From Roseomonas haemaphysalidis (GTDB lineage: Bacteria; Pseudomonadota; Alphaproteobacteria; Acetobacterales; Acetobacteraceae), in the NCBI RefSeq assembly GCF_017355405.1, contig NZ_CP061177.1, positions 3,284,501 to 3,348,500 on the forward strand: DNA of 64,000 nt, read 5' to 3'. The position numbers were made by a program, and so were the translations under genes. Positions 22,027 to 31,858 of the stretch are shown here, one piece after another; the stretch's first letter is position 1, and every line of letters starts with the position of its first letter. The notes below the pieces were generated by a model, which saw only the letters and a program-made list of their open reading frames with translations, ran no database searches and was not told the origin of the DNA.

Positions 22027-22653
22027 ATGAACCGCCGCACCCTGCTGGCCACGACTTTGGCCGCCCCCTTCGCCCTGAGCGTCGCTCGTCCCGCCTTTGC
22101 CGAGATGGACATCAACCGCGCCGTTCAGTTCATCCAGGCCGCCGGCCAGGAGCTGGTAGCCGCGATCGACAGCCCCCAGCCCGCGGCGGCCCGCCGCCAG
22201 CAGGTGGCCAACATCCTGCGCCGTGCGGTGGACGTGCCGGGCGTTGGCCGCTTTATCCTGGGCCGCTGGTGGCGCGTGGCCACGCCGGCCGAGCAGCAGC
22301 AATACATGTCGCTGTTCGAGGAAACGCTGATCCGCAACCTGTCGGCCCGTTTCGGTGAATACCAGGGCGTGCGCTTCAACCTCGGCCGCAGCCAGCAGCG
22401 CACCGAGGACGACGCCCTGGTGAACACCATCATCGAGCGCCCCAACTCCCCCGCCTTCTCGCTGGACTGGCGCGTGGGCGAGGTGAACGGGCAGCCGCGC
22501 GTGGTGGACGTGATCGCCGAGGGCACCTCGCTGCGCCTGACTCAGCGCAGTGAATATTCTGCGGTGATCAGCCGCAATGGCGGTCAGGTGTCCTCGCTGC
22601 TGGCCGCGATGCGCCAACAGATCGCCGCCTTGGCGGCGCGCGAAGGCCGCTGA
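22027..22653 (+). CDS. mlaC: MlaC-type phospholipid-binding periplasmic protein
   Basis: Periplasmic shuttle of the Mla pathway (Ttg2D/toluene-tolerance family). ATG 22027 gives 208 residues. The signal peptide MNRRTLLATTLAAPF...AFA has a twin Arg but lacks a full Tat motif. The mature protein shows RRQQVANILRRAVDVPGVGRFILGRWWR and EQQQYMSLFEETLIRNLSARF, which match the MlaC helix region, then the beta part SLDWRVGEVNGQPRVVDVIAEGTSL and RSEYSAVISRNGG. The mlaFED permease genes are not in the window. It is in an operon with mlaA. Confidence 0.9.
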   Translation: MNRRTLLATTLAAPFALSVARPAFAEMDINRAVQFIQAAGQELVAAIDSPQPAAARRQQVANILRRAVDVPGVGRFILGRWWRVATPAEQQQYMSLFEETLIRNLSARFGEYQGVRFNLGRSQQRTEDDALVNTIIERPNSPAFSLDWRVGEVNGQPRVVDVIAEGTSLRLTQRSEYSAVISRNGGQVSSLLAAMRQQIAALAAREGR

Positions 22654-22677
22654 CCAACCGGCCTGCGGCGCCGGGGC

Positions 22678-23628
22678 TCAGCCCCGGCGCCGCAGGATGG
22701 CGTGCAGCTGGTGGCCATCCAGGCTGGGAAACACGCTGCGGCTGGCGCAATCCGCCGCCGGGATGACCGACAGCAGCGCTTCCAGCTCGCGTCGGCCCAT
22801 CCAGCGGATGCGCGCATCCAGAAACGTCTCGATCCAGGCATCTTCCGGCACCGGCCGGCCGGACGTGCAGATCAGCAGCCGTCCGCCGGGCTTCAACACG
22901 CTGAACGCCGCGTCCAGCAATTCCTGTTGCTCGGCCAGCGGGCAATCCGGCATGCGCGGCAGGCACACCAGGTCGAAGCAGCCGCGGCGGAACGGCCGGC
23001 GGCCGAAGCCGCGCAGCGAGCCGCGCATGGTTTGCACCGAAAGCCCGGCAGGCAGCCCCCGGTACAGAACCGCCCGCGTGGCGTTGTCCGGCTCCAGCAC
23101 CATCCAGCGCCCGACATGCCGCAGCTTGGTGACGCCGGCGGCTTCCCGCAGGTGGCCGGCACGCAGCGTCAGCACCTCCGCGCCCGGCTGCATCTCCGCC
23201 AGCGCGTCCACCATGCTGGCCAGATAGGCGGTGCGGTTGCGCAGCGTGTTGAACAGTGGCAGCGCCCGGTTGATGCCGGACAGCTCCCGCCCCGCGCGGG
23301 ACGCGCCCTGGCTCAGCGACGCGGCATCCGGATGGCCAAGCACGAGGTCGAGGTAGCGGGGGCGCGACACGCCGGGCGCGGTGGCATGGAGGACCAGCGG
23401 GTCCTCGCACATCAGCCGGTGGATCGGGTGCGCCCGCATCAGGGCACGGGCCACGGGCCACAATTCCGTCTGCTGGCGCAGGATGGCGCACAGCGCGATC
23501 AGCTGGCGCATCGCCTGCGGGGCCCAGCCGGGCTCCCAGGCCAGCTGGACCAGTCGGTCCAGCTCGGCGTTGACCAGCGCCGGCTCGGCGGCGGTCAGGC
23601 CGGAAACCGGCGTCGTGACGTCATGCAT
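22678..23628 (-). CDS. Putative class I SAM-dependent methyltransferase
   Basis: A 316-residue soluble protein. Residues about 140-300 look like a Rossmann methyltransferase: PGAEVLTLRAGHLREAAG in the place of motif I (but without a clear GxGxG), WMVLEPDNATRAVLY (acidic strand-2 end), CFDLVCLPRMPDCPLAEQQELL and the conserved LKPGGRLLICTSG. The N-terminal 130 residues are helical and contain CAILRQQTELWPVARALM. The weak SAM loop makes activity uncertain. It may be distantly related to fatty-acyl methyl-ester-forming enzymes. Start 23628 (MHDVTTPVSG) was chosen; Met at 23673 is an alternative. Confidence 0.62.
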   Translation of the reverse strand: MHDVTTPVSGLTAAEPALVNAELDRLVQLAWEPGWAPQAMRQLIALCAILRQQTELWPVARALMRAHPIHRLMCEDPLVLHATAPGVSRPRYLDLVLGHPDAASLSQGASRAGRELSGINRALPLFNTLRNRTAYLASMVDALAEMQPGAEVLTLRAGHLREAAGVTKLRHVGRWMVLEPDNATRAVLYRGLPAGLSVQTMRGSLRGFGRRPFRRGCFDLVCLPRMPDCPLAEQQELLDAAFSVLKPGGRLLICTSGRPVPEDAWIETFLDARIRWMGRRELEALLSVIPAADCASRSVFPSLDGHQLHAILRRRG

Positions 23629-23901
23629 GGCGCGGCTCCCTGACTGATTAAAAACTGAATAACGCGGAAACACCGCGCGGCATCCTCAAATTTGATGGAT
23701 GTCTCACCAAAAGGTCATGTGTGTCCTGGCGGCCACCGCCCCGGCGCGGCGGCGGGCGGCCCGGGCGTGCCGGCCGTCTCGCGACACGCAAACGCGTTGC
23801 CGGCACTGCAACTCTGCGCTGTCACAACTCCCGGGATAGGATATCATGCCGTCCTCTTGCCCCAGGCGATGGGACGAGACGTCGAACCGGAGGCAACCCG
23901 C

Positions 23902-23925
23902 ATGCCAGGCCAAGGCCAGCAATGA
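23902..23925 (+). CDS. Seven-codon leader ORF (MPGQGQQ)
   Basis: ATG 23902 is preceded by a good GGAGG (23889-23893), encodes only MPGQGQQ, and ends in a TGA that overlaps the ATG of the GGDEF-EAL gene (ATGA at 23922-23925). The large gene has no convincing ribosome site of its own, so translation is probably reached by coupling from this leader. Confidence 0.5.
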   Translation: MPGQGQQ

Positions 23926-25610
23926 TCCGTGCCCGGCCCCCGGCAGAAACCGCGCCCCTGTTCCAACTGCTGGCCGAGAATGCCACGGACATGCTGGTGC
24001 GCCTCGACCTGGACGGCACGCGCACCTACGTGTCCCCCGCCTGCCGGGCCATCTTCGGCTATGAGCCGGAGCAACTGACCGGCCGCTCCACCTTCGCCTT
24101 CGTGCATCCCGACGATGTCGAGATGGTGCGCGACCGCATGCGCGCCGTGATCGCCGGCGAGGGCGACCGCCGTGGCCTCAACCGGGTGCTGCGCGCCGAT
24201 GGCCGGGTCGCCTGGGTGGAAGCCAGCCTCCGCCTGGTTCGCGACCCGCAGACCGGCGCCGCGCGCGAGCTGGTGTCCGTGGTGCGCGACGTCACGGACC
24301 AGAAGCTGAACGAGGCGCGGATCGAGCAGCTGGCGGCCACCGACTACCTGACCGGCCTGCCCAACCGCCGCGCCTTTCTGGCAGGGGTCGAGACGCTGCT
24401 GTCGCGCAGCGGGCGCTGTGCGCTGCTGTTCATCGACCTGGACCACTTCAAGCCGGTCAACGACCTGCATGGTCATGGCGTGGGCGATGCCGTGCTGATC
24501 GAGGTCGCGCTCCGGCTGCAGCAGGAGGTGCCGGGCGGCGCCATGGTGTCGCGCCTGGGGGGCGACGAGTTCGCCGTGCTGCTGCCGGACGGGCTGGCGG
24601 CCGAGGCGGTGGCGCAGCAGATCCTGGACGCCCTGGCCGCGCCGGTGATGGCCGGGGACGTGGTGGCGGAGATCGGCGCCAGCATCGGCATTTCCCGCAG
24701 CCCCGACCAGGGGCGCGACGTCGGCAGCCTGCTGCGCACCGCCGACATCGCCATGTACCACGCCAAGCGCGCCGGTGCCGGGCGCTTCCTGTTCTTCGCC
24801 GAGGAGATGGAAGACGAGCTGCGCGAGAAGGCCGTCTTCAAGGTGCGGCTGCGCAGCGCGATCGAGAGCGGCGAGATCGTGCCCTTCTACCAGCCGCTGG
24901 TGGACCTGCGGTCCCGCCGCCTAGTGGGGATGGAGGTACTGGCGCGCTGGCGGCACCCGGAGCGTGGCATCCTGCCGCCATCGGACTTCATCGCCCATGC
25001 CGAGCATGGCGGGCTGATCGGGCCGCTGTTCCAGGGCCTGTTGCGGCAGGCCTGCCGCGATGCCATGCGCTGGCCGGACGGGCTGAAGATCGCGGTCAAC
25101 CTGGCGCCGCGCCAGCTTCAGGACGCGTCCATCGCCGGCTGCGTGCTGGACGTGCTGTCGGAAACCGGCTTCAGCCCGCTGCGGCTGGAGCTGGAGGTGA
25201 CGGAAACGGGCATCGTGCGCGACCTCGGCACCGCCAAGAAGGTGCTGGCGATGCTGCGCGCCGCCGGCATCCGCATCGCGCTGGACGACTTCGGCACCGG
25301 CTACGCCAGCCTGCGCATGGTCAAGGAACTGGCGGTGGACCGGCTGAAGATCGACCGCAGCTTCGTGGTCGCCCTCGCCTCCGCGCCGGAAAGCGGGCGC
25401 TACGTGTCGGCCATCATCGGGCTGGCCCGCGCCCTCGGCCTCGCCACCACGGCTGAGGGGATCGAGGACACGGCATCGGCCAAGCGCATCGGCGCCATGG
25501 GCTGCGACCTGGGCCAGGGCTACTACTTCGGCCGCCCCAGCCCCGCCGCGGCGCTAACCGAGTGGATGGAACAGGCCGAGCGCGGCGAGCCGATGCTGCC
25601 GGAAGGCTGA
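23922..25610 (+). CDS. PAS-GGDEF-EAL bifunctional cyclic-di-GMP protein
   Basis: Predicted to make and/or degrade the second messenger c-di-GMP. Met 23922 gives 562 residues. The PAS domain spans about 10-130 (ENATDMLVRLDLDGTRTYVSPAC). The GGDEF domain, 140-300, has intact RLGGDEFAVLL and no RxxD inhibitory site just before it. The EAL domain, 315-555, starts with MEVLARWRHP (EVL variant) and keeps VNLAPRQL, ELEVTETGI, LDDFGTGYAS, LKIDRSFV and TTAEGIED, so a phosphodiesterase is likely. No transmembrane segment is present; it is cytoplasmic, with sensing through PAS. A 7-codon leader ORF precedes it. Confidence 0.9.
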   Translation: MIRARPPAETAPLFQLLAENATDMLVRLDLDGTRTYVSPACRAIFGYEPEQLTGRSTFAFVHPDDVEMVRDRMRAVIAGEGDRRGLNRVLRADGRVAWVEASLRLVRDPQTGAARELVSVVRDVTDQKLNEARIEQLAATDYLTGLPNRRAFLAGVETLLSRSGRCALLFIDLDHFKPVNDLHGHGVGDAVLIEVALRLQQEVPGGAMVSRLGGDEFAVLLPDGLAAEAVAQQILDALAAPVMAGDVVAEIGASIGISRSPDQGRDVGSLLRTADIAMYHAKRAGAGRFLFFAEEMEDELREKAVFKVRLRSAIESGEIVPFYQPLVDLRSRRLVGMEVLARWRHPERGILPPSDFIAHAEHGGLIGPLFQGLLRQACRDAMRWPDGLKIAVNLAPRQLQDASIAGCVLDVLSETGFSPLRLELEVTETGIVRDLGTAKKVLAMLRAAGIRIALDDFGTGYASLRMVKELAVDRLKIDRSFVVALASAPESGRYVSAIIGLARALGLATTAEGIEDTASAKRIGAMGCDLGQGYYFGRPSPAAALTEWMEQAERGEPMLPEG

Positions 25611-25628
25611 GCGCGGGGGGGGCGCCCC

Positions 25629-26153
25629 CTACCCCCTCAGGCTTTCGAACATCAGCATGGCGTGGCCCTGGTGGTCGTAACGCTCGGCCAGCGTCATCCC
25701 CAGGTCGCCCAGCACGCCGCGCGACGCGACGTTGGTTTCCCGCGCGATGGCGACGATGCGGGGCAGCCCGGCGGCGTGGCCGAACTCCAGCGCCGCCCGC
25801 GCCGCTTCCCGCGCGTAGCCGCGGCCACGCACCTGCGGCCACAGCGCGAAGCGCAGGGCGATGCCGCGCCCGTCCGGGCGTTCCATCAGCCCGACAATGC
25901 CGATAAAGGCGTCCTCCACGCCCTCATGCACCGCCCAGGTGCCGAAGCCGCGCGCCTGCCAGAAGGCGATGTCCGCGCGCAGCTCCGCATCGGTCTGCTC
26001 CGGCGTGCGAATGCCGCCCAGCATCAGCCCGAAGGCGGCCTCGTCGGCCTTCAGGGCGACGAGGTCGTCCAGGTGCTCGGGCCCCACGGGGCGCAGCAGC
26101 AGGCGCTGCGTGCGCACCGTGTGCGGGGATTCCACCCGCGCCGGGAAGTCCAC
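25629..26153 (-). CDS. GNAT-family N-acetyltransferase (RimJ-like)
   Basis: A 174-residue acetyltransferase. It begins near VDFPARVESPHTVRTQRLLLRPVGPEHLDDLVAL, the RimJ/RimL-type N-terminus, and has the acetyl-CoA-binding segment WPQVRGRGYAREAARAALEFG and the late GLPRIVAIARETNVASRGVLGDLGM. The substrate is unknown. I chose GTG 26153, just past the ettA stop; the frame stays open to 26237 inside ettA. It is probably cotranscribed behind ettA. Confidence 0.8.
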   Translation of the reverse strand: MDFPARVESPHTVRTQRLLLRPVGPEHLDDLVALKADEAAFGLMLGGIRTPEQTDAELRADIAFWQARGFGTWAVHEGVEDAFIGIVGLMERPDGRGIALRFALWPQVRGRGYAREAARAALEFGHAAGLPRIVAIARETNVASRGVLGDLGMTLAERYDHQGHAMLMFESLRG

Positions 26154-26157
26154 CGGG

Positions 26158-27834
<1,677 letters not shown>

Positions 27835-27909
27835 GGCGCGACAATTCCGGCGGGATGTTCGGCCCCGGTTCTAGCCACCAGGGCGCCCCGCGCCAAGGCG
27901 CAAGCGGCG

Positions 27910-29523
27910 TCAGCCCGCCGCGGCGCGGCCCGGCAGGGGCGACAGGGCGGCCAGCCGCACCTGGTCGCGCCCCTGATGCTTGGCCTCGTACAGCGCGCCG
28001 TCGGCGCGCAACAGCAGCTGGCTCAACCCCTCGCCCGGCTGGCGGACCGCGATGCCGAAGGAGGCGGCGAGGTGGCCGCCCGGCAGCGCGAAGCCGGGGC
28101 GCACCTCGCGCAGCGCGTGGCGCAGCCGCTCGGCCACCACCGTGGCGGCGGCGCAGTCCTGCCCGGGCAGGGCGATGGCGAATTCCTCGCCACCCATGCG
28201 GCCGAACAGGTCGTCGCCGCGCAACTGCGCCTGGCAGCGGCTGGCAACCAGCCGCAGCACGGCGTCGCCCCCCGCATGGCCGTGGGCATCGTTGATCGCC
28301 TTGAAGTGGTCGATGTCGAAGGTGATCAGCCCGAACGGCACTGCGAAGCCGCGCGCCGCCGCCAGCGAGCGTTCCGCGCGCTCAACAAAGCCACGCCGGT
28401 TGGCGATGCCGGTCAGCGCGTCGGTTTCCGCCTGGTGCCGCAGCTGCGCGGTGCGCTCGGCCACCCGCACCTCCAGGGTGCGGTTGGCCAGCGCCAGCGC
28501 CCATTCCGCTTCCCGCCGCTCGCTCACCAGGGCCAGCAGCGTCAGGATGTTGGTGGCGCAAAGCACCACCAGCATGGACGCGGATTGCATGGGATTGGCC
28601 ACGCCCGCCCCCTGGAACGGCCCCAGCCCCGCCACCGTGCCGGCCGAGGCGATCACGCAGATCAGCGTCAGCAGGGTGTAGGCGGCGCGCAGCGAAATGC
28701 GCAGTGCGATCCAGGACAACGGCACGGCCAGCAGGAACACCAGCTGCGCGGACGGCAGCCGCCCCGGCAGCTCCACCGAGAAGACCAGCACGGCGAGGCC
28801 GGCGGTGGCCAGCCACACGGCGCCGTCCAGCATCAGGCGGTGGCGCGCCGGGGTCGCGCCCGGCACGGCGGGCGTGCGCTCGATGCCGAGCCACAAGGCC
28901 AGCGACGGCGCGAAGTAGAAGGTGCCGCCGGCGTCGCACAGCAGCCAGCTGGCCCAGGTGGCGCCCGCCGCCGTCCAGGGCAGTCCGCCCAGCCACAACA
29001 GCGACAGGGTGCCGACCGTGGCCGTCACCAGCGCGTGCAGCAGCACGATGCCGACCACAAAGGCGATGACCCCCTGAAACCGCGTGAACAGCCCGGTCGC
29101 CGGGCGCAGGCGGCGGCTGAGGAGGGCGCCGGCCAGCGGCCCCAGCGCATTGCCGGCCGAGATGGCCGCCGCTTCCGGCAGCGCGGCGCCGAACACCAGC
29201 CCGTTGACCAGCAGCGAGCCCAGGAAAACGCCGGCGCACAGCCGCATACCGCCGAGCATCGCCGCCGTGGCGGCGAGCCCCGCGGGCAGCCAGATTGGTG
29301 CCGGAAACAGCCCGAAGCGGGCGAAGAAATGCCCGACGGCCCAGCCCAGCCCGGCATAGGCGAAGGTCACGGCCAGATTGGCGGCCACCCAGAAAAACAA
29401 CCCCCTGCCCTGGCACCAGCGCGGCAGCCAGGCGGCTTCCGCCAGCATGGCCCGGCCGAACCAGCGCGCGGACAGCCCAGCCCGCCCGCCGTTGATGATG
29501 CTGCCCCGCATGACTGACGACAT
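27910..29523 (-). CDS. MASE1-GGDEF membrane diguanylate cyclase
   Basis: Membrane sensor predicted to synthesise c-di-GMP. From ATG 29523 it has 537 residues. The N-terminal half (about 40-330) has 8 or so hydrophobic helices with MASE1 features (APIWLPAGLAATAAMLGG, GNALGPLAGALL, WASWLLCDAGGTFYFAPSLALW). A short coiled segment follows (SERREAEWALALANRTLEVR), then GGDEF with the active motif GGEEF. An RGDD sits exactly five residues before it, so the product-inhibition I-site (RxxD) is present. It differs from the cytoplasmic PAS-GGDEF-EAL protein four genes away, which lacks the I-site. Confidence 0.88.
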   Translation of the reverse strand: MSSVMRGSIINGGRAGLSARWFGRAMLAEAAWLPRWCQGRGLFFWVAANLAVTFAYAGLGWAVGHFFARFGLFPAPIWLPAGLAATAAMLGGMRLCAGVFLGSLLVNGLVFGAALPEAAAISAGNALGPLAGALLSRRLRPATGLFTRFQGVIAFVVGIVLLHALVTATVGTLSLLWLGGLPWTAAGATWASWLLCDAGGTFYFAPSLALWLGIERTPAVPGATPARHRLMLDGAVWLATAGLAVLVFSVELPGRLPSAQLVFLLAVPLSWIALRISLRAAYTLLTLICVIASAGTVAGLGPFQGAGVANPMQSASMLVVLCATNILTLLALVSERREAEWALALANRTLEVRVAERTAQLRHQAETDALTGIANRRGFVERAERSLAAARGFAVPFGLITFDIDHFKAINDAHGHAGGDAVLRLVASRCQAQLRGDDLFGRMGGEEFAIALPGQDCAAATVVAERLRHALREVRPGFALPGGHLAASFGIAVRQPGEGLSQLLLRADGALYEAKHQGRDQVRLAALSPLPGRAAAG

Positions 29524-29646
29524 CGCGCTTCCCGACCTGCCGCCCCCGTGGCAGCCGGATTTATTTCGGGCAGTCCGCAACTATTTTGCAAGTGGTGATC
29601 ACAAGTTGCGGATGATGTAAATTTGCATGCCTCGCAGGGCTGCCCC

Positions 29647-29720
29647 TGCGCCCGGCAGGACTTGAACCCGCAACCAAGCCGTTATGAGCGGCCCGCTCTA
29701 ACCAGTTGAGCTACAGGCGC
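29647..29720 (-). tRNA. tRNA with CAU anticodon, probably tRNA-Ile2 (lysidine type)
   Basis: A 74-base cloverleaf on the minus strand. The acceptor is GCGCCTG / CGGGCGC plus discriminator A, the D arm is GCTC-AACTGGTTA-GAGC, the anticodon stem is GGCCG / CGGCT around CTCATAA (anticodon CAT), and the T arm is GCGGG-TTCAAGT-CCTGC. CCA is not encoded. CAU can be elongator Met or Ile2. The CGGCTTGGTTGCGGGTTCAAGTCC half resembles E. coli tRNA-Ile2 more than elongator Met, so I lean to the TilS-modified tRNA that reads AUA. Confidence 0.9.
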
Positions 29721-29785
29721 ATGGGCAGCGAAGGGTGACTAACCTAGCAGGACGCGCCGCACCAGGGGCGCCGTGCGGCGGCCGC

Positions 29786-30985
29786 TCAGCCGGCCAGCAG
29801 CGCGCGGATCGCCTCGCCCGCCTGCGCCACGTCGGCCACGCCTTCCAGGTGGCCGAGGTCGCCCTTCAGCTCCTGCATTGCCACCGGCTGCCCCAGTTCG
29901 CGCAGCGCCGCCGCCAGCTCGTGCCCGTATTCCACCGGAAACACCCGGTCGCCGGCGGATGGCAGCACCAGCCAGCGGGCGCGGGCCTGCTTCAGCGCGG
30001 CATCGCGGCTGTCATACTCGTTGAGGAACAGCTGGTTGGCACGGGTCAGGAACAAAAAGGAATTGGCGTCCGACACGCGCGCCCGGGCACTGGCCGCGTC
30101 TTCCAGCCATTGCTCCACGGCGAAGCGGTCGCCGATGCGGCGGGCGGGGTCCTGGCCCTCGGCCGGGCGGCGGCCGAACTCCCGTGCCCAGCCACGGTCA
30201 CGCGAATGCAGGGTGACGATGCGCAGCGCCTCGGACAGCCCCGCCATCGGCGGCTGGCGGCCCTGGGCGTAGTAGTCGCCGTTGCGCCAGTTGGGATCCA
30301 TTCGAATCGGCGCCTCCCACACGTCCAGCCAGCCCAGGAGCCAGGCATCCACCTCGCCGGTGCCGATCACCGGCATGGCGCGCGCCACCCAGTCCGGATA
30401 GGCGCAGGCCCATTCGATGGCCTGCAGCGCCCCCATGCTCGGCCCGGCCACAAGCGCCAGCTTCTTCACGCCGAGGCTTTCCAGCAGCAGCTTCTGCACC
30501 TCCACGAAGTCACGGATGGACACCACGGGAAAGTCCATCGCGTAGGGCCGCCCGGTGGCCGGGTTGACGGAAGCCGGGCCCGTGGTGGTGGTGCGCGCGT
30601 CGCGCGCGTTCAGGTTGGCCAGCGTGTCGGACGACACGACGAAAAAGCGATCGGTGTCGATCGGCTTGCCGGGGCCGATGATGCTGTCCCAGTAGCCCGG
30701 CGCCTCGCCGGCGGCATAGCGGCCGAAGGCATGGCTGTTGCCGGTGAAGAAATGGGTGATCAGCACGGCGTTGTCGCCCGCCGCGTTCAGCGTGCCGGCG
30801 GTCTGGTAGCCGACCCGGCCATTGGCCAACGCGGCGCCGCCGCGGGTGCGGTAGTCGCGGAACTCGAAGACCTTTTTCTCGACGATCAGCTCGGCGAGGG
30901 GCGAAGGCGTTTGCGCGCGCGCTGCGAGCGGCAGCAGGGTGGCGAGGGCCGTGGCGGCGAGCAGGCTGCGGCGCGGGGTCGTCAT
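29786..30985 (-). CDS. Exported homoserine O-acetyltransferase-like alpha/beta hydrolase
   Basis: A 399-residue protein of the MetX-like alpha/beta-hydrolase family. The N-terminal signal, [20 protein letters not shown]...AARA, is twin-arginine-like and should send it to the periplasm, where MetX chemistry (acetyl-CoA plus homoserine) is not expected. The catalytic triad is intact: Ser in [13 protein letters not shown], Asp in [15 protein letters not shown], His in GDLGHLEG. The family segment [13 protein letters not shown] appears where MetX has its oxyanion loop. It is likely an esterase/acyltransferase with another substrate. It lies downstream of no obvious partner. Confidence 0.82.
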   Translation of the reverse strand: MTTPRRSLLAATALATLLPLAARAQTPSPLAELIVEKKVFEFRDYRTRGGAALANGRVGYQTAGTLNAAGDNAVLITHFFTGNSHAFGRYAAGEAPGYWDSIIGPGKPIDTDRFFVVSSDTLANLNARDARTTTTGPASVNPATGRPYAMDFPVVSIRDFVEVQKLLLESLGVKKLALVAGPSMGALQAIEWACAYPDWVARAMPVIGTGEVDAWLLGWLDVWEAPIRMDPNWRNGDYYAQGRQPPMAGLSEALRIVTLHSRDRGWAREFGRRPAEGQDPARRIGDRFAVEQWLEDAASARARVSDANSFLFLTRANQLFLNEYDSRDAALKQARARWLVLPSAGDRVFPVEYGHELAAALRELGQPVAMQELKGDLGHLEGVADVAQAGEAIRALLAG

Positions 30986-31181
30986 GGACAGGCTTTCTCC
31001 GGGGGCGCGGTGCCGGTGGCCCGCGCTTCAGGGCGGCATGGTGGCGCGGCGGGGCCGCCCCCGGCAAGGGCGCGGGGCGGCCGCAACATGGACGGTGGCC
31101 CTGGCCCCTGCTAGAGCCGCGCCAGGCCGCAACCCGCCCGCCCGCTTTCCGCAGGCGGCGACGACACACGGGATTCCCCAG

Positions 31182-31703
31182 ATGGACGTGACCAAGCTTT
31201 CCACCGGCAAGAACCCGCCGCATGACATCAACGTCGTGATCGAGATCCCGGCCGGCAGCCAGGTGAAGTATGAGCTGGACAAGGAAAGCGGCGCCATCAT
31301 GGTGGACCGCTTCCTGTTCACCCCGATGGCCTACCCGGCCGCCTATGGCTTCGTGCCCGGCACCCTGGCCGATGACGGCGACCCGTCCGACGCGCTGGTG
31401 CTGGCCCCCGCCCCCATCGTGCCCGGCGCCGTGATCCGCTGCCGCCCCATCGGCGTGCTGTTCATGGAGGACGAGAGCGGCCAGGACGAGAAGCTCGTCT
31501 GCGTGCCCCACGACAAGATGCACACCGCCTACAGCGAGGTGAAGGACGTGGCGGACCTGCCCAAGATCACGCGCGATGCCATCGAGCACTTCTTCACCCG
31601 CTACAAGGACCTGGAGCCGGGCAAGTGGGTGAAGGTGCGCAACTGGGGCGGCGCGGCCGAGGCCGCGACGATCCTGGAACGGCAGATCGCGGCGGCCAAG
31701 TAG
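31182..31703 (+). CDS. ppa: Inorganic pyrophosphatase (family I)
   Basis: Hydrolyses pyrophosphate and so drives biosynthetic reactions. ATG 31182 gives 173 residues, the usual size of the bacterial hexameric enzyme. The signature is visible in [13 protein letters not shown] (metal-binding Asp residues near 65-70), along with [47 protein letters not shown] [12 protein letters not shown] and the C-terminal [23 protein letters not shown]-rich hairpin follows immediately. Confidence 0.96.
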   Translation: MDVTKLSTGKNPPHDINVVIEIPAGSQVKYELDKESGAIMVDRFLFTPMAYPAAYGFVPGTLADDGDPSDALVLAPAPIVPGAVIRCRPIGVLFMEDESGQDEKLVCVPHDKMHTAYSEVKDVADLPKITRDAIEHFFTRYKDLEPGKWVKVRNWGGAAEAATILERQIAAAK

Positions 31704-31714
31704 CCTTGGAATGG

Positions 31715-31742
31715 CGGTGGCGGGGCTGCGGCCCCGCCACCG
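31715..31742 (+). terminator. Hairpin terminator after ppa
   Basis: A perfect 12-bp stem, CGGTGGCGGGGC / GCCCCGCCACCG, with loop TGCG, starting 12 bases after the ppa stop. No U tract follows; the next bases are the palindrome TAAGCGCGCTTA (31743-31754). Confidence 0.6.
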
Positions 31743-31788
31743 TAAGCGCGCTTAACGCTTGCCGCTAAGTACCCGTAAAGGCTAGATT
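31743..31788 (+). promoter_or_regulatory. Palindrome and putative promoter of the glycan operon
   Basis: A perfect 12-bp palindrome TAAGCGCGCTTA (31743-31754) is followed by TTGCCG (31759-31764), an 18-base spacer and TAGATT (31783-31788), a plausible sigma-70 promoter. The message would have a roughly 65-base leader before the GTG at 31859, with GGGAG (31845-31849) as its ribosome site. Confidence 0.4.
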
Positions 31789-31858
31789 ATGCTGCATCGC
31801 ACGCGGTGCAAATCGATCCTGCTCAGGACGTAAACACCTTTCGCGGGAGTTTAGATAG

